From Porcincola intestinalis (lineage in GTDB: Bacteria > Bacillota > Clostridia > Lachnospirales > Lachnospiraceae), in NCBI RefSeq assembly GCF_009696445.1, contig NZ_VULZ01000010.1, positions 62,001-126,000 of the forward strand: a DNA stretch of 64,000 bases, given 5' to 3'. The position numbers and the translations under genes were made by a program. A model generated the notes under the pieces. That model did not search any database. It was not told where the DNA came from and saw only the letters and a program-made list of their open reading frames with translations. Within the stretch, counting starts at the first letter, position 1; every line of letters starts with the position of its first letter. Below are positions 24,809 through 34,045 of the stretch, one piece after another.

Positions 24809-25978
24809 ATGGAATTCAGCAGGACGGTGCAGAGGTTCGGAGATGAGATCTTCGCGGCGCTCAATGAGAAGAAGATTGCGCTGGAAAAGCAGGGAAAGAC
24901 GATCTACAACATGAGTGTCGGAACACCGGATTTTGAGACGCCGGAGCACATCAAAAGGGTGCTGATTGAGGCAGCGAAGAACCAGGACAGCTGGAAATAT
25001 GCGCTGCGCGATTCAGACAGGCTTGTCGAGGCTGTCATCTCCTACTATCAGAAGCGCTTCGGCGTTACGCTCCGTCCGGATCAGATCCAGAGCTGCAACG
25101 GGACGCAGGAGGGAATGGGCCATATCGGAATGGTGCTGGCGAACGAGGGCGATACGGTCCTGCTTCCGACGCCTTGCTATCCGGTCTTCATTACCAGCGT
25201 GAAGATGGCGGGGGCAGAACCCTGGTACTATCCGATGACCGCTGAGAATGGGTTTCTGCCGCGTGTGAGTGATATTCCGGAGGATGTTGCCCGCCGGGCA
25301 AAATACATGGTCGTGTCGCTTCCCTCCAATCCGATGGGTTCGGTCGGAACACCGGAGATTTATGAGGAAATCATAGCCTTTGCGAAAAAGTACGATATTC
25401 TGATTGTCCATGACAACGCGTACAGCGATATCATTTTCGACGGGGTAGATGGGAGAAGCTTTCTCAGCTATCCGGGCGCTATGGATGTCGGTGTCGAGTT
25501 CTTCTCTCTGTCGAAAAGCTTTAATCTGACGGGGGCAAGAATCAGCTTTCTGGTAGGACGCAGCGATGTCGTGCAGGCCTACAAGAAGCTGCATACACAA
25601 ATTGACTTCGGTATGTTTCTGCCGGTTCAGGAAGCGGCGATCGCGGCGCTGACCGGACCGCTGGATTCCGTGAAGGAGCAGTGCCGGAAGTATCAGGAGA
25701 GAAGGGATGCGCTCTGCGGGGGATTCCGCTCCATCGGCTGGGATATGGTTGACAGTCATGGAAGCATGTTCGTCTGGGCGCCGATTCCGAAGCAGTATAA
25801 GAGCAGGAATTCAATGGACTTCTGCCTGGATCTGATCGGGAAAAGCGGCGTCATCTGCACGCCGGGCTCCAGCTTCGGACCGCTGGGGGAGGGCTATGTG
25901 CGCTTTGCGCTTGTGCTTCCGCCCGATAAGATTCGCGAAGCAGTGGAGTCAGTCAAAAAGTCTGGGATTCTGGGCTGA
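24809..25978 (+). CDS. pyridoxal-phosphate aminotransferase, class I/II
   Basis: 389 residues; ATG at 24809 is favoured because GAGGAGG ends six bases upstream (24803 is a close alternative). Fold-type I aminotransferase motifs: MSVGTPDFETP, LPTPCYPVF, SLPSNPMGSVGT, HDNAYSDIIFDG and the PLP lysine in SLSKSFNLTGARISF. It resembles aspartate/LL-diaminopimelate/alanine-type aminotransferases of Clostridia; the substrate cannot be fixed. The final arginine is in YVRFALV. Possibly co-transcribed with the hydroxyacid dehydrogenase to reduce amino-acid-derived oxoacids. Confidence 0.9.
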   Translation: MEFSRTVQRFGDEIFAALNEKKIALEKQGKTIYNMSVGTPDFETPEHIKRVLIEAAKNQDSWKYALRDSDRLVEAVISYYQKRFGVTLRPDQIQSCNGTQEGMGHIGMVLANEGDTVLLPTPCYPVFITSVKMAGAEPWYYPMTAENGFLPRVSDIPEDVARRAKYMVVSLPSNPMGSVGTPEIYEEIIAFAKKYDILIVHDNAYSDIIFDGVDGRSFLSYPGAMDVGVEFFSLSKSFNLTGARISFLVGRSDVVQAYKKLHTQIDFGMFLPVQEAAIAALTGPLDSVKEQCRKYQERRDALCGGFRSIGWDMVDSHGSMFVWAPIPKQYKSRNSMDFCLDLIGKSGVICTPGSSFGPLGEGYVRFALVLPPDKIREAVESVKKSGILG

Positions 25979-26026
25979 ACACAAAACTATTTTCGACAAA
26001 ATGACACAATTCGTGGAATTTGTGGC

Positions 26027-26055
26027 TTGACGCTCCAGAAGGTGAGTGCTAGTAT
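26027..26055 (+). promoter_or_regulatory. promoter of the amino-acid ABC transporter operon
   Basis: TTGACG (26027-26032), 17-bp spacer, TAGTAT (26050-26055). Transcription would start near 26062, leaving a leader of about 140 nt before the first gene. Confidence 0.75.
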
Positions 26056-26063
26056 TTTCATAT

Positions 26064-26133
26064 TCCGTAAAGAACGGACAAGGATGGGTCTCGTGAGACT
26101 TTGCGAGGAGGCAAAGTTTTGCGGGACTTTTTT
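26064..26133 (+). ncRNA. structured leader with internal terminator (candidate attenuator)
   Basis: A small hairpin TCCGT/ACGGA (26064-26078) is followed by a two-part stem: GTCTCG (26088-26093) with CGGGAC (26122-26127), enclosing ACTTTGC (26098-26104) with GCAAAGT (26111-26117). Six T follow (26128-26133). The structure is a convincing rho-independent terminator inside the leader, before the substrate-binding protein gene. More hairpins follow (TCAGGC/GCCTGA near 26140; GCCGGCTT/AAGCCGG near 26168). It is not a recognisable T-box and I do not match it to a known riboswitch class. Confidence 0.6.
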
Positions 26134-26203
26134 ACACTGATCAGGCCAGCTGCCTGAAAAGCGTCATGCCGGCTTTTCAAGCCGGAAGCAGAGGAGGACC
26201 AGG

Positions 26204-27115
26204 ATGAGAAGAAAAGTTGTTTCGATAGTACTTTCAGCAGCGATGATGGTTTCTATGGCAGGCGCCTTAACAGCATTCGGAGGAGAGACAGAGGCAGCCT
26301 CCGGAACAGAATCCGGTACAGAGGCATTCACGGAGAGCCCGGAAGGCTCAGGCCTGATCAAGGATGGGGTGTTCTCCATTGCAAACGAGTGCGGCTATGC
26401 GCCGTACAACTGGTCGCAGCCGGATGACTCGAATGATTCTGTCCCGATCGAGGATACCAGCGAGTATTCAAATGGCTATGATGTCATGATCGCAAAGAAG
26501 ATCTGTGATGCATATGGCTGGAAGCTGAAGGTCAACCGTCTGGACTGGGATTCCCTGATTCCGGCGGTGCAGTCCGGCCAGGTCGACGCAATCATCGCAG
26601 GCCAGTCGATGACGGCGGAGCGAGCAAAGCAGGTGGATTTTGCGGGGCCGTACCTGTATGCGACGATTGTTGTTGTCACCAAGAAGGACTCGAAGTTCGC
26701 GAGCGCGAAGGGCATCTCCGATCTTTCCGGAGGAAAGTGCACTTCCCAGATGGGGACGATCTGGTATGACACCTGCCTCCCGCAGATCGAGGGAGCGGAT
26801 GTTCAGGAAGCGGCGGAGTCAGCGCCGGCTATGCTGATGGCGCTGGAGACAGGCGCGGTGGACTATGTCTGCACGGATATGCCGACGGCGCAGGGCGCAG
26901 TGGCAGCTTATCCGGATCTGACGATCCTTGACTTCTCCGGTTCGGATGACAACTTCAAGGTATCGGACGAGGATGTCAACATCGGAATCTCTGTCAAGAA
27001 GGGCAACACAGCACTCAAGAGCGAGATCGACGCGGTGCTGAATACCATGGACAAGAAGGACTTTGATGACATCATGGCTGATGCCATCAAGATTCAGCCG
27101 ATCACAAACAACTGA
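26204..27115 (+). CDS. amino-acid ABC transporter substrate-binding protein
   Basis: 303 residues. A signal sequence (VVSIVLSAAMMVSMAGALTA) ends where a lipobox would be, but the expected Cys is Phe25 (LTAFGG instead of LTACGG), a one-base difference from TGC. A short Thr/Glu/Ser linker follows. The mature part is a polar amino-acid-binding fold (bacterial extracellular solute-binding family 3): FSIANECGYAPYNW, VNRLDWDSLIPAVQSGQVDAIIAGQSMTAERA, FAGPYLY and VDYVCTDMPT. It is followed by permease and ATPase genes. Without lipidation its attachment to the cell is unclear. Confidence 0.9.
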   Translation: MRRKVVSIVLSAAMMVSMAGALTAFGGETEAASGTESGTEAFTESPEGSGLIKDGVFSIANECGYAPYNWSQPDDSNDSVPIEDTSEYSNGYDVMIAKKICDAYGWKLKVNRLDWDSLIPAVQSGQVDAIIAGQSMTAERAKQVDFAGPYLYATIVVVTKKDSKFASAKGISDLSGGKCTSQMGTIWYDTCLPQIEGADVQEAAESAPAMLMALETGAVDYVCTDMPTAQGAVAAYPDLTILDFSGSDDNFKVSDEDVNIGISVKKGNTALKSEIDAVLNTMDKKDFDDIMADAIKIQPITNN

Positions 27116-27224
27116 GATATAGGACGGATCCCGTTGGGGAATAAAAATCACAGCAGCCCCGCGCGGGCAGAGTCTCCAGCAGAGGAAGACGCCGCACGGC
27201 GGGATACAAGAGCAGGATGGGAAG

Positions 27225-28109
27225 ATGGAACAGTTTGTAAAATTGGGAAGTGATATGGCGTCCCTCTGGTCAAAGTATGGTGGGACGTATATGGGCGGCA
27301 TCTGGCGGACGCTGATCCTGGCATCAGTCGGTACCGCGATCGGGTGCCTGATCGGTTTTCTGTGCGGCATTGTGCAGACGATCCCGGTCAGCCGGAATGA
27401 TTCAGTGGTCAAGAAGGTGCTCCTGAAGATTGTGCAGGTGATTCTGCGGATCTATGTGGAGGTGTTCCGGGGAACACCGATGATTCTGCAGGCCGTGTTC
27501 ATTTTCTACGGCCTTCCCTACTTTACCAACAACTCGATCCAGTTCGAGGGAAAGTGGCTGGTCTCCATCCTGGTCGTATCAATCAATACGGGCGCCTACA
27601 TGACCGAGTCGATGCGCGGTGGGATCATATCGGTCGACCCGGGGCAGACCGAGGGGGCCATGGCCATCGGCATGACGCATTTCCAGACGATGACATCTGT
27701 TGTTCTGCCGCAGGCCATCCGCAACATCATGCCGCAGATCGGAAACAACTTCATCATTAACGTGAAGGATACGTCCGTGATGTTCATCATCGGGTTCACG
27801 GATTTCTTCGCTGTTCACAAGTCTGTCGTCGGCGCGACATTCACCTACTTCCCGTCAGCGGCGATCGAGATGATCGGTTATCTGACGATGACGCTGCTGG
27901 CTTCCTGGCTGCTGAGACTTCTGGAGAAGCGGATGGATGGAAAGAGCGACTACGAGCTGGTGGCAGTCGATCAGCTTACGCTTCCGGCTGGTGTTTATCA
28001 CGTGGATGCGAAAAAGTCAGAAAAGGATATGAATCCGGATGAGCGGGCGGCTCTTCAGAAGGACGCTCAGAGCCGGATCGAGGACAGGTCAGGAAAGGAG
28101 GCGTGCTGA
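27225..28109 (+). CDS. amino-acid ABC transporter permease
   Basis: 294 residues, four to five membrane segments of the HisM/GlnP family. The EAA loop reads [32 protein letters not shown], and [19 protein letters not shown] is the family's N-terminal signature. A polar C-terminal tail of about 55 residues extends beyond the last membrane helix. One permease gene only, so a homodimeric channel is expected. Located 109 bp after the binding protein and 1 bp before the ATPase start. Confidence 0.92.
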   Translation: MEQFVKLGSDMASLWSKYGGTYMGGIWRTLILASVGTAIGCLIGFLCGIVQTIPVSRNDSVVKKVLLKIVQVILRIYVEVFRGTPMILQAVFIFYGLPYFTNNSIQFEGKWLVSILVVSINTGAYMTESMRGGIISVDPGQTEGAMAIGMTHFQTMTSVVLPQAIRNIMPQIGNNFIINVKDTSVMFIIGFTDFFAVHKSVVGATFTYFPSAAIEMIGYLTMTLLASWLLRLLEKRMDGKSDYELVAVDQLTLPAGVYHVDAKKSEKDMNPDERAALQKDAQSRIEDRSGKEAC

Positions 28110-28110
28110 G

Positions 28111-28920
28111 ATGGATGATCAAAATATACAGGCAGGCAGTCCGTCGGGTCAGATGGATGGGCAGATCTCCGGCAGGACGGCAGCAGACGCCATCATCTCT
28201 GTCCGCCACCTGTCCAAGAGCTTCGGGAAACACGAGGTTCTGAAGGACATCGATTTCAATGTGTTCAAGGGTGATGTGACGACGGTTATCGGGGCTTCCG
28301 GCAGCGGAAAATCGACTCTTCTGCGCTGCATTAACTTGCTTGAGACGCCCTCGTCCGGACAGATCCTTTATCATGGTCAGGATGTCATGGGCAGACATGT
28401 GGACGCAGCCGGATACCGTTCCCATGTGGGAATGGTCTTCCAGTCCTTCAATCTTTTCTACAATAAAAATGTCCTTGACAACTGCATGGTGGGACAGATT
28501 CGTGTACTGAAGCGGTCAAAGCAGCAGGCTTATGAGGAGGCAATCAAGTATCTCGGCAAGGTCGGGATGCTGCCGTATATGAAGGCGAAGCCGAGGCAGC
28601 TCTCCGGCGGGCAGAAGCAGCGTGTCGCCATCGCGCGGGCGCTCGCGATGAATCCGGAGGTTCTGCTTTTTGATGAGCCGACCTCTGCGCTGGATCCCGA
28701 GATGGTCGGTGAGGTGCTGGATGTCATGTCTGCGCTCGCGAAGGAGGGCATGACCATGATTGTGGTCACGCATGAGATGGCATTTGCAAGGCAGGTCTCC
28801 ACCCAGGTGGTCTACATGAATGATGGAGTGATCTGTGAGAGTGGGACGCCGGATCAGATCTTCGGCAATCCGCAGAATGACAAGACGAAGGATTTCCTTG
28901 CCCGTTTCCTGAAGAGATAA
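28111..28920 (+). CDS. amino-acid ABC transporter ATP-binding protein
   Basis: 269 residues from the ATG at 28111 (AAAGGAGG ribosome site); the longer reading to 28039 overlaps the permease. Walker [11 protein letters not shown]-loop VFQSFNLF, signature LSGGQKQR, Walker [13 protein letters not shown] and the switch His (VVTHEM) are all intact. It belongs to the GlnQ/HisP polar amino-acid group and has an unusual ~30-residue polar N-terminal extension. It closes the three-gene operon, followed by a terminator. Confidence 0.94.
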   Translation: MDDQNIQAGSPSGQMDGQISGRTAADAIISVRHLSKSFGKHEVLKDIDFNVFKGDVTTVIGASGSGKSTLLRCINLLETPSSGQILYHGQDVMGRHVDAAGYRSHVGMVFQSFNLFYNKNVLDNCMVGQIRVLKRSKQQAYEEAIKYLGKVGMLPYMKAKPRQLSGGQKQRVAIARALAMNPEVLLFDEPTSALDPEMVGEVLDVMSALAKEGMTMIVVTHEMAFARQVSTQVVYMNDGVICESGTPDQIFGNPQNDKTKDFLARFLKR

Positions 28921-28980
28921 GGCGGACGTCAGCTGCAGGGCAGGTATCTGAAGCAGGAAACATATGTGAAAAGAACAACA

Positions 28981-29033
28981 AAGCCGTCGCGGACACACAG
29001 TGGGAACCAATCACAGTGCCGCGGCGGCTTTTT
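28981..29033 (+). terminator. rho-independent terminator of the amino-acid ABC operon
   Basis: AAGCCGTCGCGG (28981-28992) pairs with CCGCGGCGGCTT (29019-29030) with one wobble; the run of five T covers 29029-29033. The loop is long (26 nt). Confidence 0.8.
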
Positions 29034-29039
29034 CAGCAG

Positions 29040-29105
29040 GCGACCGCTCATCATCGAGTGTGGAGCATGAGATGACAGCGGAGTCTCCGACTCGGTAAGC
29101 TGGAA
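29040..29105. repeat. dispersed intergenic repeat, copy 1
   Basis: GCGACCGCTCATCATCGAGT (29040-29059) and the bases after it match 60508 onward at 34 of the first 36 positions, with weaker similarity for about 30 bases more. TCATC and GATGA within it can pair in both copies. Both copies start a few bases after a terminator T-tract. The rest of the interval 28921-29317 shows no gene; a convincing promoter for the next gene was not found. Confidence 0.7.
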
Positions 29106-29317
29106 GATCCCCTGTTGATCCGTTCACGCAGGCAGGAAGTGTGGTAAGATCTGGGCAGAGGCCGGAGAAGCAGTCTGGACATGGCAGACAGAGAAGGCAG
29201 TGCGGATGAGATACTGCCATGTGTGCGGGAATACAGCAGAGCATGGGTAAAAGGGAAGTCGGATGTGGAAGAACCCAGTATGATATGGATGGAGAGACAG
29301 CAGGGAGGCGTATTTAT

Positions 29318-29884
29318 ATGGCGGATCTGAAGGAGATTGAGGAGCAGAGCGCGCAGGCGGTCTCGGAACTTTTGGAGGTGAGCCGTCTGGAGGAGGGCGA
29401 TTTGTTTGTGGTCGGATGTTCCAGCAGCGAGGTGCTGGGGGAGAAGATCGGGACGCATACCAGCCTGGAGGTGGCGGAGGCTGTCTACAGAGGGATCACT
29501 CGTGTTCTGAAGATGCGCGGAATCCGGCTTGCCGCACAGTGCTGTGAGCATCTGAACCGGGCACTTGTGGTGGAGCGGGAAACCTGCAGGGCCTTCAGCC
29601 TGGAGCAGGTGAATGCAATCCCTCAGCCGGACCATGCCGGTGGTGCATTTGCAACAACAGCATGGAAACAGATGAAGGATCCGGTTCTGGTGGAAAGTCT
29701 GGAGCAGAAGGCATCGGCCGGGATCGATATCGGACAGACACTGATCGGGATGCATATTCATCCGGTTGTTGTACCTGTCCGGGTCGGGATCCGGAAGATC
29801 GGTGAAGCAGTGGTGACCTGCGCCAGAAGAAGACCGAAATATGTGGGCGGTCAGCGCGCAATCTATGATGAAAGGCTGATGTGA
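29318..29884 (+). CDS. TIGR01440 family protein (UPF0340, YwlG-like)
   Basis: 188 residues from the ATG at 29318, after GGGAGG; the longer reading to 29219 has no family match. The conserved family features are FVVGCSSSEVLGEKIGT, GIRLAAQCCEHLNRALVVER, IPQPDHAGGAFATTAW and GIDIGQTLIGMHI. The family is widespread in Bacillota and its biochemical function is unknown. The stop codon overlaps the maf start (TGATG), so the two are translationally coupled. Confidence 0.92.
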   Translation: MADLKEIEEQSAQAVSELLEVSRLEEGDLFVVGCSSSEVLGEKIGTHTSLEVAEAVYRGITRVLKMRGIRLAAQCCEHLNRALVVERETCRAFSLEQVNAIPQPDHAGGAFATTAWKQMKDPVLVESLEQKASAGIDIGQTLIGMHIHPVVVPVRVGIRKIGEAVVTCARRRPKYVGGQRAIYDERLM

Positions 29885-30573
29885 TGAAGGAGATACGGTT
29901 GATCCTGGCGTCTCAGTCACCGAGAAGGCTGGAGATTCTCAGGCAGATCGGCTTCCAGCCGGAGGTGATCGTGAGCGGAATCGAGGAGCATACGGAGGAA
30001 ACGATTCCGGAGCGGGTAGTCATGGATCTTTCCCGTCAGAAGGCAGAGAATGTAGCGGCCAGGCTTGTAGCAACCCGTATGCCGATGAAGAATCTGGCTG
30101 ATCGGAAGTCACACACAAAAGCAGTGTCAGGCAGGGAGACATCGGGGCAGGAGTCTGCAGACAGCAGACGGGAGCCGGCTGTGGTTGTGCTCGGCGCGGA
30201 CACGGTGGTCTGCACAGATGGGAGAATTCTTGGAAAGCCTCACTCGCATGAGGAGGCGGAAGAGATGATCCGGCTTCTTCAGGGACGCACGCATCAGGTC
30301 TGCAGCGGCGTTACCCTGATCGGGCTGCGCTCCGGCAGAAGCCTGACATTCGCGGAGAAGACGGAGGTCGAGGTTGCACCGATGACAAATGAGGAGATCC
30401 ACGACTATGCGTACAGCGCGGAGCCGATGGACAAGGCAGGCGGATATGGCATTCAGGGATTTTTTGGCCGCTATATCGCAGGCATCCGGGGCGATTATAC
30501 GAACGTGGTCGGCCTCCCGGCAGGCGCTGTCTACCAGAGCCTGAAGCAATTGTTCAGGGAGGGACAGCGCTGA
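29884..30573 (+). CDS. maf: Maf-family nucleotide pyrophosphatase
   Basis: 229 residues from the ATG at 29884 (a GTG at 29881 is possible). Maf motifs: LILASQSPRRLEILRQIGF at the N-terminus, VVLGADTVVCTDGRILGKP, QVCSGVTLIG and the C-terminal DKAGGYGIQG and YTNVVGLP. The enzyme hydrolyses non-canonical or canonical nucleoside triphosphates to monophosphates. Residues about 58-100 form a polar insert (RKSHTKAVSGRETSGQES) absent from the ~190-residue relatives I know, between the second and third conserved strands. Confidence 0.92.
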   Translation: MKEIRLILASQSPRRLEILRQIGFQPEVIVSGIEEHTEETIPERVVMDLSRQKAENVAARLVATRMPMKNLADRKSHTKAVSGRETSGQESADSRREPAVVVLGADTVVCTDGRILGKPHSHEEAEEMIRLLQGRTHQVCSGVTLIGLRSGRSLTFAEKTEVEVAPMTNEEIHDYAYSAEPMDKAGGYGIQGFFGRYIAGIRGDYTNVVGLPAGAVYQSLKQLFREGQR

Positions 30574-30591
30574 TCAGAGGCACTGATCAGC
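30569..30591. terminator. weak bidirectional hairpin between maf and the histidine kinase gene
   Basis: GCTGATCA (30569-30576) and TGATCAGC (30584-30591) form an 8-bp stem between convergent genes, but no strong T-run follows on either strand. Confidence 0.35.
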
Positions 30592-30603
30592 ATTTCGTAT
30601 GTT

Positions 30604-31923
30604 TCAGAATCTGACGGTGATGGTCGTCCCGACACCGGGGGCGGAATCAAGCGTCAGGCTGGCATTGTGGAGCAGGACGATGTGCTTGACCAGTGCGAGG
30701 CCGAGTCCTGTTCCGCCGGTCTTCTTCGAGCGGCTCTTGTCGACACGGTAGAAGCGCTCGAAAACACGGTCCTGCTGTTCTTTTGGAATCCCGATTCCAT
30801 TATCCTTCACCACAAGGACGCTCTGTCCTTCTTCCGTATAGACAGAGACCTTCACATAGCCGCCGGGATAATTGTACCGGATCGCGTTGTCACAGAGATT
30901 CGTGACAAGCTCACTCAGCATTTCTTCCCTTCCGAGAACCATGGCAGGCTTTCCTTCATAATACAGATGAACCTTGTTCTTTCCGGCGGAGACCTGCAGA
31001 TTGTCCACACAGCAGCGGGCAATCTTGTCGAGGTCGACCTTCTCGAACGGCTGACGGTCTTCAAAGTTGTCCAGCTGGGACAGCTTGATGATGTCATTGA
31101 TCAGGGACAGGAGCCGTCTGGCATTCGACTGGATTTCACCGGCAAAACGTGTCACATCGGAGCCGGAGGCCATCCCATTTTCAATCAGCTCCGCATAGCC
31201 GGAAATGGCTGTCAAAGGTGTTTTGAGCTCATGGGAGACATTCGCCGTAAAGTCCTGCCGCATCTTCGCAGACTTCAGGATGTCCTCATGCTGGGCACGG
31301 ATTTTGTTCGCGAAGGGAACCAGCTCCGGATAGGGCGGCTCCATGGAGGATCCGATATTCTCCGCCATGGTATCGATCGGTGATACAAGACTTTTTGTCA
31401 GAAAATGAGCGAGCGCGATGCTGAACAGGATGGCAAGCGCGATGATCGCGAGGAGCCCTGGCAGAAAAGCCTCAAACAGAGACAGCATGTTGCTCTTGAC
31501 CTTCGCGACGCGGATCACCGTCTGATTTGGCAGAAGGAGCGCATAGTAGAAGGTACTCTTATTCAGAGTGTCGGAGCGGCGGACGGTCGTCCCGCTTCCT
31601 TTTTCCAGTGCCTCCCGGAATTCCGGCCTGTTTGCGTGGCTGGGCAGCTCTGAGGCGTCTGTCCGGTTATCGTACAGGACAGTCCCGTCCTTGTCGATCC
31701 ATGTGATCCGGATCTCATCGGAGCCAAACGAAAAACGGGCGGCGGAGGATTTGGAAGGGGCATCAAACAAGCCGCTGTCACGGAGAATATCCGCATCGGA
31801 GGCAAGGTCAGCCTCAAGCTGCGACTGAAACAGCTGATAGGTCACGATCGTGCCAAGCAGCCCTGTCAGGATGATGGCGATGATCGAGATGAGAAGAAGG
31901 CTTGCATTGATTTTTTTCTTCAT
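30604..31923 (-). CDS. PhoR-type sensor histidine kinase
   Basis: 439 residues. An N-terminal membrane helix, an extracytoplasmic sensor region and a second helix near residue 165 are followed by a short HAMP-like linker, the dimerisation helix with phospho-acceptor His231 (VSHELKTPLTAISGY), and an ATPase domain with LVTNLCDNAIRYN (N box), VKDNGIGIPKEQ (G1), FERFYRVDKSRS (F) and GTGLGLALVK (G2). It lies 31 bp after a Na/Pi transporter gene on the same strand and next to pst, so phosphate control is likely. No response regulator is adjacent; the best partner is at 45854-46525. Confidence 0.92.
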   Translation of the reverse strand: MKKKINASLLLISIIAIILTGLLGTIVTYQLFQSQLEADLASDADILRDSGLFDAPSKSSAARFSFGSDEIRITWIDKDGTVLYDNRTDASELPSHANRPEFREALEKGSGTTVRRSDTLNKSTFYYALLLPNQTVIRVAKVKSNMLSLFEAFLPGLLAIIALAILFSIALAHFLTKSLVSPIDTMAENIGSSMEPPYPELVPFANKIRAQHEDILKSAKMRQDFTANVSHELKTPLTAISGYAELIENGMASGSDVTRFAGEIQSNARRLLSLINDIIKLSQLDNFEDRQPFEKVDLDKIARCCVDNLQVSAGKNKVHLYYEGKPAMVLGREEMLSELVTNLCDNAIRYNYPGGYVKVSVYTEEGQSVLVVKDNGIGIPKEQQDRVFERFYRVDKSRSKKTGGTGLGLALVKHIVLLHNASLTLDSAPGVGTTITVRF

Positions 31924-31954
31924 TGAAACCCTCCCTTTCTGTCCTTTCTGCCAT

Positions 31955-33742
31955 TTATGCTTCTGCTTTCGGGAGAAGATACCGAGCCTCCATCTCCCGC
32001 AGCCCTTTCTTATAGGCCTCGCTGTTTCTTGTCTTGATGATGTCCTGATACTCGTGGACGCCGATTTCGTCTTCCTTCAATGATAATGTACACACCGCGA
32101 TATTCGAGCAGTGATCGGAGATACGCTCCATGTAGGTTGTCAAATCTGCCAGGATAAAGCCAAGCTCAATTGTACACCTTCCCTTGCGCAGGCGTTCAAT
32201 ATGGCGCTGCTTTTCCTCCAGGTTCAGGGCGTCGATGACTTCCTCGAGCGGCAGGACGTACTCTGCCTTCTCCGTATTCAGCGTGCAGAAAGAGTCGGTG
32301 GACATGTCCAGAATGTCCGTGACAGCCTGGCGCATGACCTTCAGCTCGCTGCAGGCCTCGCTCGAAAAATGAAGCTTCTTTTCATCCATTTCCCGGAAGG
32401 TGTCCGAGATGCCGACCGCATGGTCCGAGATCCGCTCGAAGTTTCCGATGTTGTGCTGGATCAGTGAATACAGGCGGCTGTCCTTCTGGGACATGTCATG
32501 CCCCGGGATCTGGATCAGGTAGCTTCCGATCTTGTCCTCCAGAGTGTCGATGGTATTCTCAAGCTCCCTGATTTTGACGTCCAGATCCTCGTCAAAACCG
32601 GAATCGATCATGGACAGGGCATCTGTGACGGCCTCGCGGGAGAGCTCGCTCATGCGGTTGGTCACATACCTTGCCTGTTCCAGCGCCATCGCAGGACGAT
32701 CCAGCAGATGGACGTCAATCCTTCTGAGAACAGCGGCAGCATCCTCCGCAACATCGGATTTCGAGTGCTTGTCCGGGACGGTCAGGATGGCCAGCTTCAT
32801 CAGCTGGTTGCCGAACGGGAAGAGCACGATCGTTGTGATGATGTTGAACAGGCTGTGGATGACGGCGATGCCGGCCGGTGTTGCCATTTCTCCCATGAAG
32901 GCAAAATGCACAAAGTGATTCAGCGTGTAAAAGGCCAGCATGAACAGGACAGTGCCGATCAGGTTGAAGTACAGGTGAATCATCGCCGCACGCCGTGCGT
33001 TCTTCCTTGTTCCGATGGAGGAAATGAGCGCCGTGACGCAGGTTCCGATGTTCTGTCCCATGATGATCGGGATGGCTGTCTTGAACGGCACGACCCCGGT
33101 CAGTGCCAGTGCCTGCAGGATACCAACAGAAGCAGATGAAGACTGGATGATGGCGGTGACCGCCAGCCCCATCAGAGTGCCGAGCACCGGATTGCTGAAC
33201 ATCAGCAGAATGGATGTGAAGCGGCTGTCATCCGCGAGGGGCGCAACGGCATCCGACATCGTCTCCATTCCGAACATCAGGATGGCGAATCCCATCAGGA
33301 TCATACCAATATTGTGCTTCTTCTCCTTCTTGGAAAACATGAGGAAGCAGATGCCGATCAGTGCCAGAACCGGAGAAAATGAGGAGGGCTTGAGCAGCTT
33401 GATCCACACGGCATTCCCGCTGACCCCGGTCAGGGAGAGCAGCCAGGAGGTCACGGTGGTCCCGATGTTGGCACCCATGATTACGCCGACGGCCTGCTCC
33501 AGCTTCATGATGCCGGAGTTGACGAAGCCGACTACCATGACGGTCGTCGCAGATGAAGACTGGATGACGGCCGTGACGGCCAGACCGAGGAGGACACCGG
33601 AAAAGCGGGTGGAGGTCAGTTTTTCCAGCAGCTGTTCCATGCGGCCGCCGGAAAGCATCGTCAGCCCGTCTCCCATGGCCTTCATGCCGTAGAGGAACAG
33701 TGCCAGGCCGCCGATCAGCGTGAGAATAGAGAAAATGTTCAT
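31955..33742 (-). CDS. Na/Pi cotransporter family protein with PhoU-like tail
   Basis: 595 residues. Two inverted PNaS repeats: VIQSSSATTVMVVGFVNSG with MGANIGTTVTSW, and IIQSSSASVGILQAL with MGQNIGTCVTAL. About eight membrane segments, then a ~230-residue PhoU-like domain (IGNFERISDHAVGISDTF, LTTYMERISDHCSNIAV). It imports phosphate with sodium as a low-affinity complement to Pst. It is divergent from pstS across a 303-bp region with CTTTACA boxes and is followed by the kinase gene, which suggests a phosphate-starvation operon. Confidence 0.92.
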   Translation of the reverse strand: MNIFSILTLIGGLALFLYGMKAMGDGLTMLSGGRMEQLLEKLTSTRFSGVLLGLAVTAVIQSSSATTVMVVGFVNSGIMKLEQAVGVIMGANIGTTVTSWLLSLTGVSGNAVWIKLLKPSSFSPVLALIGICFLMFSKKEKKHNIGMILMGFAILMFGMETMSDAVAPLADDSRFTSILLMFSNPVLGTLMGLAVTAIIQSSSASVGILQALALTGVVPFKTAIPIIMGQNIGTCVTALISSIGTRKNARRAAMIHLYFNLIGTVLFMLAFYTLNHFVHFAFMGEMATPAGIAVIHSLFNIITTIVLFPFGNQLMKLAILTVPDKHSKSDVAEDAAAVLRRIDVHLLDRPAMALEQARYVTNRMSELSREAVTDALSMIDSGFDEDLDVKIRELENTIDTLEDKIGSYLIQIPGHDMSQKDSRLYSLIQHNIGNFERISDHAVGISDTFREMDEKKLHFSSEACSELKVMRQAVTDILDMSTDSFCTLNTEKAEYVLPLEEVIDALNLEEKQRHIERLRKGRCTIELGFILADLTTYMERISDHCSNIAVCTLSLKEDEIGVHEYQDIIKTRNSEAYKKGLREMEARYLLPKAEA

Positions 33743-33870
33743 GTTCGGTCCTCTGAGGATGTGAAATCCTGATCCTGAACGCAGCAGGTTTCTGAAGAAT
33801 GTCTAAATGCCGCGTTTCCTTAAAGAATACATCAAAAACATATCATGCCCGTGTCAATAACAATGGTTAT

Positions 33871-33907
33871 TTATGTAAAGGATTTGTAAAGTGGACCTGA
33901 CTTTACA
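33871..33907. promoter_or_regulatory. candidate bidirectional PhoP-box cluster between nptA and pstS
   Basis: TGTAAAG occurs at 33874-33880 and 33885-33891, exactly 11 bp apart (CTTTACA direct repeats on the - strand, facing the Na/Pi gene). An inverted copy, CTTTACA at 33901-33907, faces pstS. The 11-bp phase is what tandem PhoB/PhoP binding needs. Further downstream GTTACG/CGTAAC (33981-34000) forms a hairpin in the likely pstS leader. Nothing else is evident in 33743-34045. Confidence 0.6.
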
Positions 33908-34045
33908 AAACTGATACATTGTTTTCTCCAAGGCGTTTCACACTTTACGGGACCTTGGTGGAAAGAAGGCATTTGCGGGTGTTACGATTCTGACCGTAAC
34001 GACGGGGTATACAGATGCGGTATTCATTAAAAAAGGAGAACAAAC

